Source: Burkholderiales bacterium (GTDB taxonomy: Bacteria > Pseudomonadota > Gammaproteobacteria > Burkholderiales > WYBJ01). Taken from it: 64,000 bases of DNA. Each line of letters opens with the position of its first letter. Position 1 is the first letter of the stretch. The notes under the pieces are model-generated. The model saw only the letters and a list, made by a program, of their open reading frames with translations. It searched no databases and was not told where the DNA came from. Of this stretch, positions 44,434 to 53,265 are shown piece after piece. A program made the translations under genes and the position numbers. The stretch covers positions 1-64,000 of the forward strand of contig JADLAC010000064.1 in the NCBI GenBank assembly GCA_020848435.1, written 5' to 3'.

Positions 44434-45000
44434 ATGGATCGTCTGGCATTGGCCGTACTGCTCGCCGCGTCCTTGCTGTTATCCGGCTGTCCGGCCGTGA
44501 TGGTGACCGGCGCCGGCGCAGGGGTGGTTGCAGCCGAAGACAGGCGCACGGTCGGCACGCTTACCGAGGATCAGGGGATCGAGTTTCGCACCAGCAGCCG
44601 TGTCGGCGAACGCCATACCGATCGGCTGCATCTGAACGTGACCAGCTACAACCGCATGGTGTTGCTGACCGGCGAAGTGCCGAGCGAACAGGTGCGCCGC
44701 GACATCGAACGCATCGCGCGCTCGGTCGACAATGTTCGCGGCGTGACCAACGAGCTCATGATCGGGCCACCGAGCAGTTTGTCCGCGCGCGCCAACGATA
44801 CCTACATCACTTCCAAGATCAAGACCCGGTTCGTCGATGCGCAGCGCTTCAACGCGCTGCACGTGAAGGTGGTTACGGAGAACCAGGTGGCGTATCTGCT
44901 CGGCCTGGTCAAGCGCCAGGAAGCGAAGGATGCGATCGAAATCGCACGCACCACAGAAGGCGTGAAGAAGGTCGTCACGGTTTTCGAGTATCTCGACTGA
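44434..45000 (+). CDS. dolP: BON-domain outer-membrane lipoprotein DolP
   Basis: DolP (YraP) is an outer-membrane lipoprotein with two BON domains that binds anionic lipid at division sites and supports membrane integrity. The 188-residue protein has a signal peptide with the lipobox LLSGC (Cys19), then two BON repeats (about 45-115 and 118-188; NRMVLLTGEVPSEQVRRDIE and NQVAYLLGLVKRQEAKDAIE). It is one base after diaA, in the same order as in E. coli. Confidence 0.92.
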   Translation: MDRLALAVLLAASLLLSGCPAVMVTGAGAGVVAAEDRRTVGTLTEDQGIEFRTSSRVGERHTDRLHLNVTSYNRMVLLTGEVPSEQVRRDIERIARSVDNVRGVTNELMIGPPSSLSARANDTYITSKIKTRFVDAQRFNALHVKVVTENQVAYLLGLVKRQEAKDAIEIARTTEGVKKVVTVFEYLD

Positions 45001-45034
45001 CCGCCCGCCCGCTGCGCCATCCGGCGCCACGCCG

Positions 45035-45523
45035 ATGCAAGCGCCAGCACCTGCATTCGAAGCAAAGCTGTGCGCGCCCGAGCAGGCGGTAGAAAGAGCA
45101 CGCGCGCTGCGCCGCCCGCTCGTCTTCACCAACGGCTGTTTCGATATCCTCCACCGCGGCCACGTGACCTACCTCGGGCAGGCGCGCGGCCTAGGAGGGA
45201 GCCTGGTCGTGGCCTTGAATACCGACGCCTCCGTGCGGCGCTTGGGCAAGGGCGAGAACCGGCCCGTCAATCCGTTGGCGGATCGTGCCGCGGTCGTCGC
45301 CGCGCTTGCCTCGGTCGACCTGGTGACGTGGTTCGATCAGGATACCCCGCTCGATCTCATCGTCGCGTTGCGCCCCGAGGTGCTGGCGAAAGGCGGCGAT
45401 TGGCCCGAGGAGCGCATCGTCGGCGCGGATGAAGTTCGCGGCTGGGGCGGACAAGTGGTCTCGATCGCGTTCCGGCACGAGTGCTCGACCAGCACGCTGA
45501 TCGAGCGTATTCGCTCGAGCTGA
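45035..45523 (+). CDS. hldE2: D-glycero-beta-D-manno-heptose 1-phosphate adenylyltransferase
   Basis: This is the C-terminal, adenylyltransferase half of HldE as a separate gene (RfaE2 type), making ADP-heptose for the LPS inner core. The 162-residue protein has the nucleotidyltransferase signature FTNGCFDILHRGHVTYLGQA with HRGH at 40-43, NTDASVRRLGKGENRP and ECSTSTLIERIR. It follows dolP after 34 bp. The kinase half (HldA/RfaE1) is not in the window. Confidence 0.92.
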   Translation: MQAPAPAFEAKLCAPEQAVERARALRRPLVFTNGCFDILHRGHVTYLGQARGLGGSLVVALNTDASVRRLGKGENRPVNPLADRAAVVAALASVDLVTWFDQDTPLDLIVALRPEVLAKGGDWPEERIVGADEVRGWGGQVVSIAFRHECSTSTLIERIRSS

Positions 45524-45632
45524 GCAGCTCTACGCGCCCGTCGCCAGAGTCCCCGTACGACTGTCGCGCCAGCAGCCCGATCATAGCTTCACCCGCCGGT
45601 ACGGCTGCGGCGAAGCATGGCAACGCTGCACA

Positions 45633-45737
45633 CGCACCCGCTGGCGCGAACGCGCGCGCCCCTTGCGTCCGGCGTCACGCTTCGCCCGCACCCGCCGGTG
45701 CGTACGCGCGCCCTCGCGGGCGCCGTCACGGCTCGCC
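45633..45737. repeat. imperfect tandem repeat, two copies of about 52 bp
   Basis: Copy A (45633-45686) and copy B (45687-45737) both open CGCACCCGC and end CGTCACG(C)TTCGCC-like, with matching middles (GCGYACGCGCGC, then a GGCGTCACG/GCCGTCACG block). They are adjacent, and copy B runs 12 bases into the 3' end of the acyl-CoA dehydrogenase gene. The gap between hldE2 and that gene (45524-45725) has no gene. Confidence 0.6.
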
Positions 45738-46895
45738 GGCCCCGCGCAGGGCGCGCCGTGCCAGCGCCCAGCGATGCACTTCCGACGGCCCGTCGTAGAT
45801 CCGAAAGGCGCGGATCTCGCGGAAGATCCGCTCCACCACCGTATCCTGGGTAACACCGAGACCGCCCAGGATCTGCACGCAACGATCGGCCACGCGAAAC
45901 AGCGCTTCGGAGCAGATCACCTTCGCCATGCTCGATGCCGAGCCGGCGGAAGCGCCCTGGTCGAGCAGCCAGGCGCAATGCCAGACCGCCAGCCGGCATT
46001 GGTGCAGATCGAGCTCGTTGTCGGCCAGCATGAAGCCCACACCCTCGTGCTCGCCGATGGGTTTGCCGAAGGCGTGGCGTTTCGCGGCGTAGCGCCTGGC
46101 GATATCGTGCGCGCGGCAAGCCGCCCCGAGCCAGCGCATGCAATGCGTCAGGCGCGCGGGCGCAAGGCGCACTTGCGCGTACTTGAAGCCCTCGCCCGGT
46201 GCGCCGAGCACGTTCTCCACTGGTATGCGCAAGTCCTCGAAGCTCAGCACGGCATGCCCGCCGGCGAAACCCTGATCGATGGTATCGAGGATGCGCTCGA
46301 TGCGAATGCCGGGCGCGCTCATGTCCGAGAGCAGCATGGTCGCGCCTTCCTCGGCGCGCGCCATGATGATCGCGAAGGCCGCGCCACGCGCGCCGGTGAT
46401 GAGCCACTTGCGGCCGTTGACGACGTAGCAGTCGCCGTCGCGCCGCGCCTCGGTGCGCAGCAGATCGGGATCCGCGCCGGCGCCGGGGATCGGTTCGGTC
46501 ATGGCGAAACACGAGCGCGTCTCGCCGGCGGCGAGCGGGCGCAGGAAGCGTTGCTTCTGCGCCTCGGTGGCGATCAGCTCGAGCATGTGCATATTGCCTT
46601 CGTCCGGCGCCGAGCAGTTCATCGCGATCGGACCGATGGGCGAATAGCCGGCGGCCTCGAACACGATCGCGCAGCTCACGTGATCGAGCCCGAGCCCGCC
46701 CCATTCGCGTCCTACGTGCGGCGCCAGCAAGTCCGCGGCGCGCGCGGCCGCATTGAGCTCGCGCCGAAACCCGTCGTCCGGACCGTGCGGTCCCTGGCGC
46801 TGATCGCGCTCGAGCGGGATGATGCGCTCGCGAATGAAAGCCCCGACCCGCGCCCGCAGGGTCTCCTGCTCGGGCGATAGCGAAAAATCGATCAT
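45726..46895 (-). CDS. acyl-CoA dehydrogenase family protein
   Basis: This flavoprotein oxidises acyl-CoA thioesters. The 389-residue protein has the ACAD layout: an N-terminal helical domain, the flavin-site CFAMTEPIPGAGADP and VVNGRKWLITGA in the middle, and C-terminal helices ending in QILGGLGVTQDTVVERIFREIRAFRIYDGPSEVHRW. It resembles the ACAD10/11-like group, which acts on branched or hydroxylated acyl-CoAs; the substrate cannot be told. The ATG has a good AAGGGAG site. It is on the same strand as the SPOR-like gene, after 46 bp. Confidence 0.9.
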   Translation of the reverse strand: MIDFSLSPEQETLRARVGAFIRERIIPLERDQRQGPHGPDDGFRRELNAAARAADLLAPHVGREWGGLGLDHVSCAIVFEAAGYSPIGPIAMNCSAPDEGNMHMLELIATEAQKQRFLRPLAAGETRSCFAMTEPIPGAGADPDLLRTEARRDGDCYVVNGRKWLITGARGAAFAIIMARAEEGATMLLSDMSAPGIRIERILDTIDQGFAGGHAVLSFEDLRIPVENVLGAPGEGFKYAQVRLAPARLTHCMRWLGAACRAHDIARRYAAKRHAFGKPIGEHEGVGFMLADNELDLHQCRLAVWHCAWLLDQGASAGSASSMAKVICSEALFRVADRCVQILGGLGVTQDTVVERIFREIRAFRIYDGPSEVHRWALARRALRGAGEP

Positions 46896-46941
46896 GAGTG
46901 TCTCCCTTTCGATACAGATTCGTCGCGCGCGCCCACCGGGC

Positions 46942-47589
46942 TCATGCGCCCGGCGGACACGCGATAGCCTTCAGCTCGGTGCCCGCGAATGCCGCGGCGA
47001 GCTCCGTGACGCGTCCCACCAGCGCCGTGGACGGATCGGCGATCACGAGGCTCGACAAGCGCAGCAAGTCGCCGCGCTGAACGACCGCGACATTGCGCAC
47101 CTTGCTCTCGCGCATGCGTGCCTGATGCGCGAGGGCGGTTTCCTCGGTCTTGAAAATGCCGAGCGAAATCGCGTTTCGCCACCGATCGTCGGTGACCACG
47201 CTGGCGTCGCGCACGCCCAGCTCGTCGAGCTCGCGCAGCCGGCGTTCGGCTTCGTCGCGCGATCGCAGCGGCGTGACATAGACCCACCATGCGGCCACGC
47301 GGCCGAGCTCGCGTACCCGGCTCTTCACCTGCTGCTTGGCGAGCAGCTCCTGCGCACGCTCGAGCTCCGCGGCGGCGAAGTTGCCCCATTCGAGACAGGC
47401 AGCCGGCGCGGGCTTCGCACCCGTCGCGGGCGCAGGCGATGACTCGATACGCGGCAGCGCTTTCACGCGCTCCGGGTTGAGCTCCAAGGCGCGGATATCG
47501 GGCATCACCACCAGCGGCAAGGGCCTGAACGCGAGATATGCGCCCAGCGCGAGGTTGGCGAGGAGCAGCAGCAAGGCCAACCAACGCAC
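46942..47589 (-). CDS. membrane-anchored protein with a SPOR-like domain
   Basis: The 215-residue protein has an N-terminal hydrophobic segment (about 3-22) and a C-terminal SPOR-like region (about 70-215): CLEWGNFAAAELERAQELLAK and WWVYVTPLRSRDEAERRLRE. SPOR domains bind denuded septal peptidoglycan. It starts directly at the coaX stop, so it is in the birA-coaX operon, a common betaproteobacterial arrangement. A role in envelope or division is inferred from the domain alone. Confidence 0.78.
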   Translation of the reverse strand: MRWLALLLLLANLALGAYLAFRPLPLVVMPDIRALELNPERVKALPRIESSPAPATGAKPAPAACLEWGNFAAAELERAQELLAKQQVKSRVRELGRVAAWWVYVTPLRSRDEAERRLRELDELGVRDASVVTDDRWRNAISLGIFKTEETALAHQARMRESKVRNVAVVQRGDLLRLSSLVIADPSTALVGRVTELAAAFAGTELKAIACPPGA

Positions 47590-48315
47590 TCAGTCGCCCT
47601 CCTCGGCAATGGCAGCGATGCCTTCGAGCACGAGATGCTCCACCAGCAGCGTATCGAGGCCCAGCAGCGGTCGCAGCTCGCGCGCATTGCCGCCGCTCAG
47701 AACCACGCGCAGCGCGTCGTGACCGCTTTCGCGCATGAACGACGCCATGCGCTCGATCGCCCCGGCCGCGGCATGTACGGCCCCGCTGGTGATGGCATCG
47801 CCGGTGTTGGCGGGAAAGAAACGCACCGCGCCGGGCTGCAATGCAAGACCGGCGGTGTGCTCGTCCAACGCACGGCGCATGAGCGCGATACCCGGCACGA
47901 TGATGCCGCCGAGGAACAGACCCTCCTCGGTCAAGGCATCAACGGTAAGTGCCGTGCCGGCATTGACCACGAGGCACGTCCCGGGATAAAGGCGATGGGC
48001 GCCGATCAACGCGGCCCAGCGATCGCAACCCAGTTGCGCCGGATCGTCATAGCCGGATCGCACGCCGCATTGCGCGGCTCGGCTGGCGAGGAATTGCGGC
48101 GTGCTGCCGCGCCCGCCGAGCGCCTGTTCGATGCTCGAGCGAACCGCCGAGCCAGCGACATTGGCCACCAGAATCCGTTCGAAGCTCGAGCTGCCGAGCG
48201 CCTTGGCCAGGCTCCCGCGCTCGCCGGTGGCGCAGCTTCCGATGTCGATCCATGCGCCGGCTTCGCGCTTGCCCCACTTGATGCGGGTGTTGCCGGCGTC
48301 GATCGCGAGCATCAT
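47590..48315 (-). CDS. coaX: type III pantothenate kinase
   Basis: CoaX phosphorylates pantothenate, the first step of CoA synthesis. The 241-residue ASKHA-fold protein has LAIDAGNTRIKWG (3-15), QLGCDRWAALIGA (catalytic D), LVVNAGTALTVDAL and GGIIVPGIALMRRAL. The start at 48315 overlaps the birA stop by four bases, showing translational coupling. Type III kinases are not feedback-inhibited by CoA and are common in betaproteobacteria. Confidence 0.96.
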   Translation of the reverse strand: MMLAIDAGNTRIKWGKREAGAWIDIGSCATGERGSLAKALGSSSFERILVANVAGSAVRSSIEQALGGRGSTPQFLASRAAQCGVRSGYDDPAQLGCDRWAALIGAHRLYPGTCLVVNAGTALTVDALTEEGLFLGGIIVPGIALMRRALDEHTAGLALQPGAVRFFPANTGDAITSGAVHAAAGAIERMASFMRESGHDALRVVLSGGNARELRPLLGLDTLLVEHLVLEGIAAIAEEGD

Positions 48316-49310
48316 GGTTGAGCCCGCAGCGATACATCGCCCGCGTGCAGGGCGCGCACCCCGTCCGGGGTCGAGAGCAGCAGGCGCGCGTCCGCGTCGA
48401 TGCCCAAGGCGATGCCATCGATGCGCTCTCCGTCGGGCAGCGTCAAGCGCACCGCGCGATCCTGGTGAACGTGATAGCTGCTCCACTCGGAGCGCAGCGG
48501 CGCGAATCCCCGCGCGTCGAACAAGCGCAGCACATCGACCAGCGCGCGCAGGATATCGATCAGCCAATCGCTGCGCGAACGCGCTGCCGCCGCGACAGCG
48601 CCGAGATCGGCGGCCGGCTGGTCGATGCGGCGTTTCTCGTCATCACCGAGGCGCACGTTGAGCCCGACGCCGATCACGGCGAGGCACGGTCCCAGGGCGT
48701 CGCCGCGCACTTCGATCAGGATGCCGCCCAGCTTGCATTCGTGCCACAGCAGGTCGTTGGGCCACTTCAACTGCGCGTCCACGGCATGCTCGCGCAAGGC
48801 GCGCACGATCGCTACACCGGTCGCGAGGCTCAGGCCGGCGAGGCCCGCGATCGGCTTGTCGAAACGCCACAGCAACGAGAACGTCAGCGCGCTCGCGAGC
48901 CCGGAATGCCAGGGCCGTCCGAGACGGCCGCGACCGTGGGTTTGCATCTCCGCGGCGAGCACGGTTCCGCTGGGCGCGCCCGCTTCGGCCAGGATCAGCA
49001 TCTGCGCATTGGTGGAAGGGCAACAGTCGCGCACACGAACGCTCAATCCGGCGGCGGCGACGGCCGCATGAATACGTTCCGCGTCCAGCCAATCGAGCCG
49101 ATCGCGCAAGCGGTAGCCGCGGCCGTGAACGCGTTGAACGCGTACGCCGGCCGCTCGCGCTTCGTTCAGCGCATTCCAGATCGAGCCTCGGGACACCGCG
49201 AGGCCGCGCGCGAGCGTCTGCCCGGAATGGAGCTCCCCGTCGGCCAGCCGCCGCAACACGGCAAATGTGAGCGTACGCACGCCGGCCGAGAATAGGCAGG
49301 TCGAGGCCAC
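48312..49310 (-). CDS. birA: biotin--[acetyl-CoA carboxylase] ligase / biotin operon repressor
   Basis: BirA attaches biotin to carboxyl carrier protein and, with its N-terminal helix-turn-helix, can repress biotin genes. The 332-residue protein has a winged HTH (about 12-70; LAVSRGSIWNALNEARAAGV), the catalytic block QTHGRGRLGRPWHSG, KWPNDLLWHECKLGGILIE, GVGLNV and a C-terminal SH3-like domain. The start at 49310 is a GTG; a GTG at 49280 (VRTLTFAV) is an alternative. It heads the birA-coaX-SPOR operon. Confidence 0.94.
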   Translation of the reverse strand: MASTCLFSAGVRTLTFAVLRRLADGELHSGQTLARGLAVSRGSIWNALNEARAAGVRVQRVHGRGYRLRDRLDWLDAERIHAAVAAAGLSVRVRDCCPSTNAQMLILAEAGAPSGTVLAAEMQTHGRGRLGRPWHSGLASALTFSLLWRFDKPIAGLAGLSLATGVAIVRALREHAVDAQLKWPNDLLWHECKLGGILIEVRGDALGPCLAVIGVGLNVRLGDDEKRRIDQPAADLGAVAAAARSRSDWLIDILRALVDVLRLFDARGFAPLRSEWSSYHVHQDRAVRLTLPDGERIDGIALGIDADARLLLSTPDGVRALHAGDVSLRAQP

Positions 49311-49639
49311 AAGTAAAGGGCGAGTCTTCTCCGGCGGGATATGGCGGCTGAGCGGCGAGCGTGTTTCTAACGCAGTATGAGTCTGAAGCGGACGCTGAGA
49401 CCGATGGTCTCTTCCAACACTGCGCCTGAGCGCTGCCCGTGTGTCCGGCGCCGTACGAGCCTGAAACCGAAGCTAGAATGGATCAGGCCAGGGGGCGAGC
49501 GCACATGAAATGGCAGCGCTCGCGCAGCCATGCCATGGGGCATTCGATCAGCGCCGCTGGAACTTATGGCATGCGCGCGCAGTCCGTTTCGTTTCCCTGC
49601 CGATCGATCGCAGGCGAATCGTCATTCAAGGACCGGCCG
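49311..49639. other. 329-bp intergenic region between birA and the DUF456 gene
   Basis: This stretch divides divergent genes. The only structure I see is a small stem GAGACC/GGTCTC (49397-49411). The DUF456 frame is open upstream to 49439 but shows no membrane or family sequence there, so I do not count that part as coding. No tRNA or other RNA is seen. Confidence 0.5.
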
Positions 49640-50155
49640 ATGGACGTCTCACCCGACCTGTGGCTCTGGCTGCTCGCGTTCGGCCTCATGTCCATGGGTG
49701 TGGCCGGTACCGTGCTGCCGGCGCTGCCCGGTCCGCCGCTCGTGTTCGGCGGCATGTTGGTCGCGGCCTGGATCGACGGCTTCCAAAGGGTCGGCTATGT
49801 CACCTTGATCATCCTGGGAGTGATCACGCTGTGCACCGTCGTGATCGATCTGCTCGCCGCGGTCGCGGGCGCCAAGCGTCTCGGCGCAAGCCGCCGCGCG
49901 CTGATCGGCGCGGGACTCGGGACCGTGCTCGGCCTGTTCCTGGGGATCGTCGGCCTGGTGTTCGGGCCGTTCATCGGCGCGCTCGCCGGTGAGCTGAGCG
50001 CCCGGCGCGATCTCGTGGCTGCCGGTCGAGTCGCCTTCGGCGCGTGGCTCGGCGTGCTGCTCGCCATGGTGCTGAAGCTGGGGTTGGTGTTCGCCATGCT
50101 GGGCATCTTCACCTTGGCGTACTTCTTTTCCAGCAATCGGTTCGCGGTCGTGTAG
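49640..50155 (+). CDS. DUF456-family membrane protein
   Basis: The 171-residue protein is very hydrophobic, with about five membrane segments (LWLWLLAFGLMSMGVAGTVL, VGYVTLIILGVITLCTVVID, GTVLGLFLGIVGLVFGPFIG and others). DUF456 proteins have no known function; they have glycine-rich Gly-x-x-Gly packing like small transporters. The start ATG at 49640 begins MDVSPDLWLW just before the first segment; the frame is open further upstream but the added part is polar and unlike the family. Confidence 0.8.
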   Translation: MDVSPDLWLWLLAFGLMSMGVAGTVLPALPGPPLVFGGMLVAAWIDGFQRVGYVTLIILGVITLCTVVIDLLAAVAGAKRLGASRRALIGAGLGTVLGLFLGIVGLVFGPFIGALAGELSARRDLVAAGRVAFGAWLGVLLAMVLKLGLVFAMLGIFTLAYFFSSNRFAVV

Positions 50156-50256
50156 TGCCCTGAGTCCCAGGAATCGAGCCGCAACTGCGCTTCGAATCGT
50201 GCGGCGAATTTCGCACTGAGCACACCACGGTCGGCGGGCCCGCCGCGCTCCTTCGG

Positions 50257-50262
50257 TAGAAT
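50257..50262 (+). promoter_or_regulatory. possible glnS -10 box
   Basis: TAGAAT lies about 41 bp before the chosen glnS start. It overlaps an upstream in-frame ATG at 50261, which argues against that ATG as the start. No good -35 is seen. Confidence 0.35.
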
Positions 50263-50302
50263 GCACAGCTTGCCTGCGATGAAGGAACAGGACCTTGTGC
50301 TC

Positions 50303-52093
50303 ATGAGCTCCAAGCCGACCCATGAAGACCGAGCGAGCGCCTCCGGCGAGGGCCATGCGCAGCCTGCCGCGGTGTCGAACTTCCTGCGCGCCGTGATCGA
50401 GAACGACTTGCGCGCGGGCCGCTATGCCGCGCGCCGCTGGGGTGGCACGCCAGGCCCGGCGGCCACTCATGCCGGCGCAGCGCCGGATCCGTGGCCGGTG
50501 CGTACCCGCTTCCCGCCCGAGCCCAACGGCTATCTTCATTTCGGCCATGCCAAGTCGATCTGCCTCAACTTCGGCCTGGCGCGCGACTACGGCGGCGTAT
50601 GCCACATGCGCTTCGACGACACCAATCCGACCAAGGAAGAGCAGGAATACGTCGACTCGATCCTGGACGCGGTGCGCTGGCTCGGCTTCGACTGGGGCAA
50701 GCACTTGTACTATGCATCGGACTACTTCCGGACGCTGTACGAGTTCGCCGAAGCGTTCATCGAACACGGCTATGCATACGTCGACAGCCAGAGCGCCGAA
50801 GCGATGCGCGCGAGCCGCGGCACGCTGACCGAGCCGGGGTGCGACAGCCCCTACCGCGAGCGCTCGGCGCAGGAAAGCCTCGACTTGTTCCGGCGCATGA
50901 AGGCGGGCGAGTTCGCCGACGGCACGCACGTATTGCGGCTGAAGATCGACATGGCTTCCGCCAACATCAACCTGCGGGACCCGGCCATCTACCGCATTCG
51001 TCACGCGCACCATCATCGCACCGGCGATGCCTGGTGCGTGTACCCGCTGTACGACTATGCCCATTGCATCTCCGATGCGCTGGAGAACATCACCCACTCG
51101 ATCTGCACCCTGGAGTTCGAGAACAACCGGGCGCTGTACGACTGGATCGTGGAGAAGCTCGCCGACTTCGGCCTGCTCGCGCATCCGCTGCCGCGCCAGT
51201 ACGAGTTCGCCCGCCTGAATCTCACCTACGTGGTGCTCTCGAAGCGCAAGCTGATCCAGCTCGTGGAAGACAAGCACGTCGAGGGCTGGGACGATCCGCG
51301 CATGCCGACCCTGGTCGGGGCACGCCGCCGCGGCTACACGCCCGAGGGGTTTCGCGCCTTCGCCGAGCGCATCGGCGTCTCCAAAGCAGATTCCTCGATC
51401 GACCTGTCGGTGCTCGAAGAATGCATGCGCGAGCATCTGAACGAGAGCGCGCCCCGGCGCATCGCGGTGCTCGACCCGCTCAAGCTCGTCATCGACAACT
51501 ATCCCGAGGACGCCGAGGAAAACTGTGAGGCGCCCAACCACCCGCAGAAGCCCGAGTGGGGCAGGCGCGCGCTGCCGTTCTCGCGCGAGCTGTGGATCGA
51601 ACGCGAGGATTTCGCCGAGCAGCCGCCCAAGGGCTATTTTCGGCTGTTCCCGGGAAACCGCGTGCGGCTGCGCTACGGCTACGTGGTCGAATGCACGGGC
51701 TGCGACAAGGACGCCGCGGGAAATATCATGACGGTGCGCTGCAGCTACTTTCCGGACTCGAAATCCGGCACGCCCGGCGCGAATGCCTACAAGGTGAAAG
51801 GCAACATCCATTGGCTCAGCGCGCGGCATGCCTACGCAGCGCCGATTCGGCTCTACGACCGGCTGTTCAAGACCCCGCATCCGGGTGCCGCCGAGGATTT
51901 CGTTGCCGAGCTCAATCCCGATTCCATGCGCCAGTCGAGCGCGCAAGTCGAACCGGCGCTGCGCGAGGCGCAACCCGAAGCACGCTTTCAGTTCGAGCGC
52001 CACGGCTACTTCGTCGCCGATCGCGTCGACAGCCGCGCCGGCGCGCCGGTGTTCAACCGCGCGGTCGGTTTGAAAGACTCTTGGAGGGGTTGA
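50303..52093 (+). CDS. glnS: glutaminyl-tRNA synthetase
   Basis: GlnRS charges tRNA-Gln directly. The 596-residue class I synthetase has the HIGH motif PPEPNGYLHFGH (71-82), RFDDTNPTKEEQEYVDSI, and KMSKS as VLSKRK (311-316), then the anticodon-binding barrels. Before the HIGH motif the protein has an extra stretch ARRWGGTPGPAATHAGAAPD (about 42-62) rich in Gly, Pro and Ala that E. coli GlnRS lacks. The ATG at 50303 is preferred because AGGA lies upstream; ATG codons at 50261 and 50279 are alternatives. The gene is convergent with the NHL-repeat gene, one base away. Confidence 0.97.
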   Translation: MSSKPTHEDRASASGEGHAQPAAVSNFLRAVIENDLRAGRYAARRWGGTPGPAATHAGAAPDPWPVRTRFPPEPNGYLHFGHAKSICLNFGLARDYGGVCHMRFDDTNPTKEEQEYVDSILDAVRWLGFDWGKHLYYASDYFRTLYEFAEAFIEHGYAYVDSQSAEAMRASRGTLTEPGCDSPYRERSAQESLDLFRRMKAGEFADGTHVLRLKIDMASANINLRDPAIYRIRHAHHHRTGDAWCVYPLYDYAHCISDALENITHSICTLEFENNRALYDWIVEKLADFGLLAHPLPRQYEFARLNLTYVVLSKRKLIQLVEDKHVEGWDDPRMPTLVGARRRGYTPEGFRAFAERIGVSKADSSIDLSVLEECMREHLNESAPRRIAVLDPLKLVIDNYPEDAEENCEAPNHPQKPEWGRRALPFSRELWIEREDFAEQPPKGYFRLFPGNRVRLRYGYVVECTGCDKDAAGNIMTVRCSYFPDSKSGTPGANAYKVKGNIHWLSARHAYAAPIRLYDRLFKTPHPGAAEDFVAELNPDSMRQSSAQVEPALREAQPEARFQFERHGYFVADRVDSRAGAPVFNRAVGLKDSWRG

Positions 52094-52094
52094 G

Positions 52095-53060
52095 CTACTC
52101 CACCCGTTCGAGCTTCTGCAGGCTGCGCAGCCGCTTCGGCACCGGCTCGCCGGGATGGGTATTGCCGAAGTTGGTGTAAGAGACTTCGCCCACGTAGATG
52201 TCGCCGCGCGAATCGATGGTCACGCCGTGCGGCGCGAGAAACTTGCCGGGCTCCTGGCCGGGGCCCTGCTCGCCGCCCAGGCGCGCGATCCGATTGCCCT
52301 GCTGGTCGACCAGCGTCAGGCGCGGCCCCAGGTTCGGCACCCGCAGGTTCACCTTCATGCCGGGGCCCAGCTCGCCAATGAGGAACTCCGGTCGCGCCGC
52401 GCGCTGGCAATACAGTCCGCACGGCCGGTGCAGGTTGTTCCACTGCGCTTCGTACTTGCCGTTGCCGTCGAAAACCTGCACGCGATGGTTCTCGCGATCG
52501 GCCACATAGACCCAGCCCTCGGCATCGGTGACGATGTTGTGCACGATGTTGAATTGGCCCGGATCACTGCCCGGCTCGCCCCACGAGAACATGAGCTTGC
52601 CGTCGGGCGAGTACTTGTGCACGCGGGCATTGCCGTAGCCGTCGGAGACGTAGATTTCGCCCCGCGGCGAGAGCGCGGTGTGGGTGCAGCGGTGAAACGG
52701 CTCGCCGCTCATGTACGGCGCGGGCTTGCCCGCGATGCCGAGCGTCATCAGCACCTTGCCTTCGGGGGTGCACTTGCGCACCGTATGGTCGCCGTCGTCG
52801 GTGAGGTAGAGCAGGTCATCGGCATCGATGTAAATGCCATGCGCGCGAGGGAACAAGCCCTCGCCCCAGGTACGCAACAGCTTGCCGTCGCGGTCGAACA
52901 CGAGCATGGGATGTGCGCCGCGGTTGAACACGTAGACCCGATCGCGGCTATCGACCGCGACCCCGCCCACGTCGCTCGTGAGCTCCAGCTCGGGCGGGAG
53001 CTTGGCCCAATCCTCGAGCACGCGATAACGATGCGATCCGCTGCCAAGTATCACGGACAT
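52095..53060 (-). CDS. NHL-repeat six-bladed beta-propeller protein
   Basis: The 321-residue protein is built of NHL-type repeats: GVAVDSRDRVYVFNRGAHP, GIYIDADDLLYLTDDGDHTV, EIYVSDGYGNARVHKYSPDG, WVYVADRENHRVQVFDGNGK and GVTIDSRGDIYVGEVSY. It resembles the peptidyl-alpha-hydroxyglycine amidating lyase-like group, but the metal ligands cannot be judged here. There is no signal peptide, so it appears cytoplasmic. The ATG has GGAG upstream. Similar propellers are often found beside Bug receptors and acyl-CoA genes in this order; the role is unknown. Confidence 0.88.
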   Translation of the reverse strand: MSVILGSGSHRYRVLEDWAKLPPELELTSDVGGVAVDSRDRVYVFNRGAHPMLVFDRDGKLLRTWGEGLFPRAHGIYIDADDLLYLTDDGDHTVRKCTPEGKVLMTLGIAGKPAPYMSGEPFHRCTHTALSPRGEIYVSDGYGNARVHKYSPDGKLMFSWGEPGSDPGQFNIVHNIVTDAEGWVYVADRENHRVQVFDGNGKYEAQWNNLHRPCGLYCQRAARPEFLIGELGPGMKVNLRVPNLGPRLTLVDQQGNRIARLGGEQGPGQEPGKFLAPHGVTIDSRGDIYVGEVSYTNFGNTHPGEPVPKRLRSLQKLERVE

Positions 53061-53265
53061 GTGCGAGCTCCTGTCATCAATTTAGGGCCAATATTGTGCG
53101 TTCGCGGCGTGCCTGACAAGCCTGCGGCGCAGTCGGCGCTAGCGCCGGTAAGAGCGTCGTGATGCTCGCGGGGCGGCGAGCCCGTCCTGCTCGATCGCCC
53201 CCGGCGTCCGCGCATGCGCGGGGATGCACCGCAGCGGCCGTCGCAGCACGCCATCACGCTCGGCT

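Noticed and set aside
49649..52003. Long open frame on the minus strand opposite glnS
   Set aside because: It lies antisense to GlnRS with its intact HIGH and KMSKS motifs, and its own translation has no fold or signal.
53208..53221. Perfect 14-bp palindrome CCGCGCATGCGCGG between NHL and Bug genes
   Set aside because: It is made only of GC-rich dinucleotides around GCATGC and is expected by chance at this base composition; nothing else is near it.
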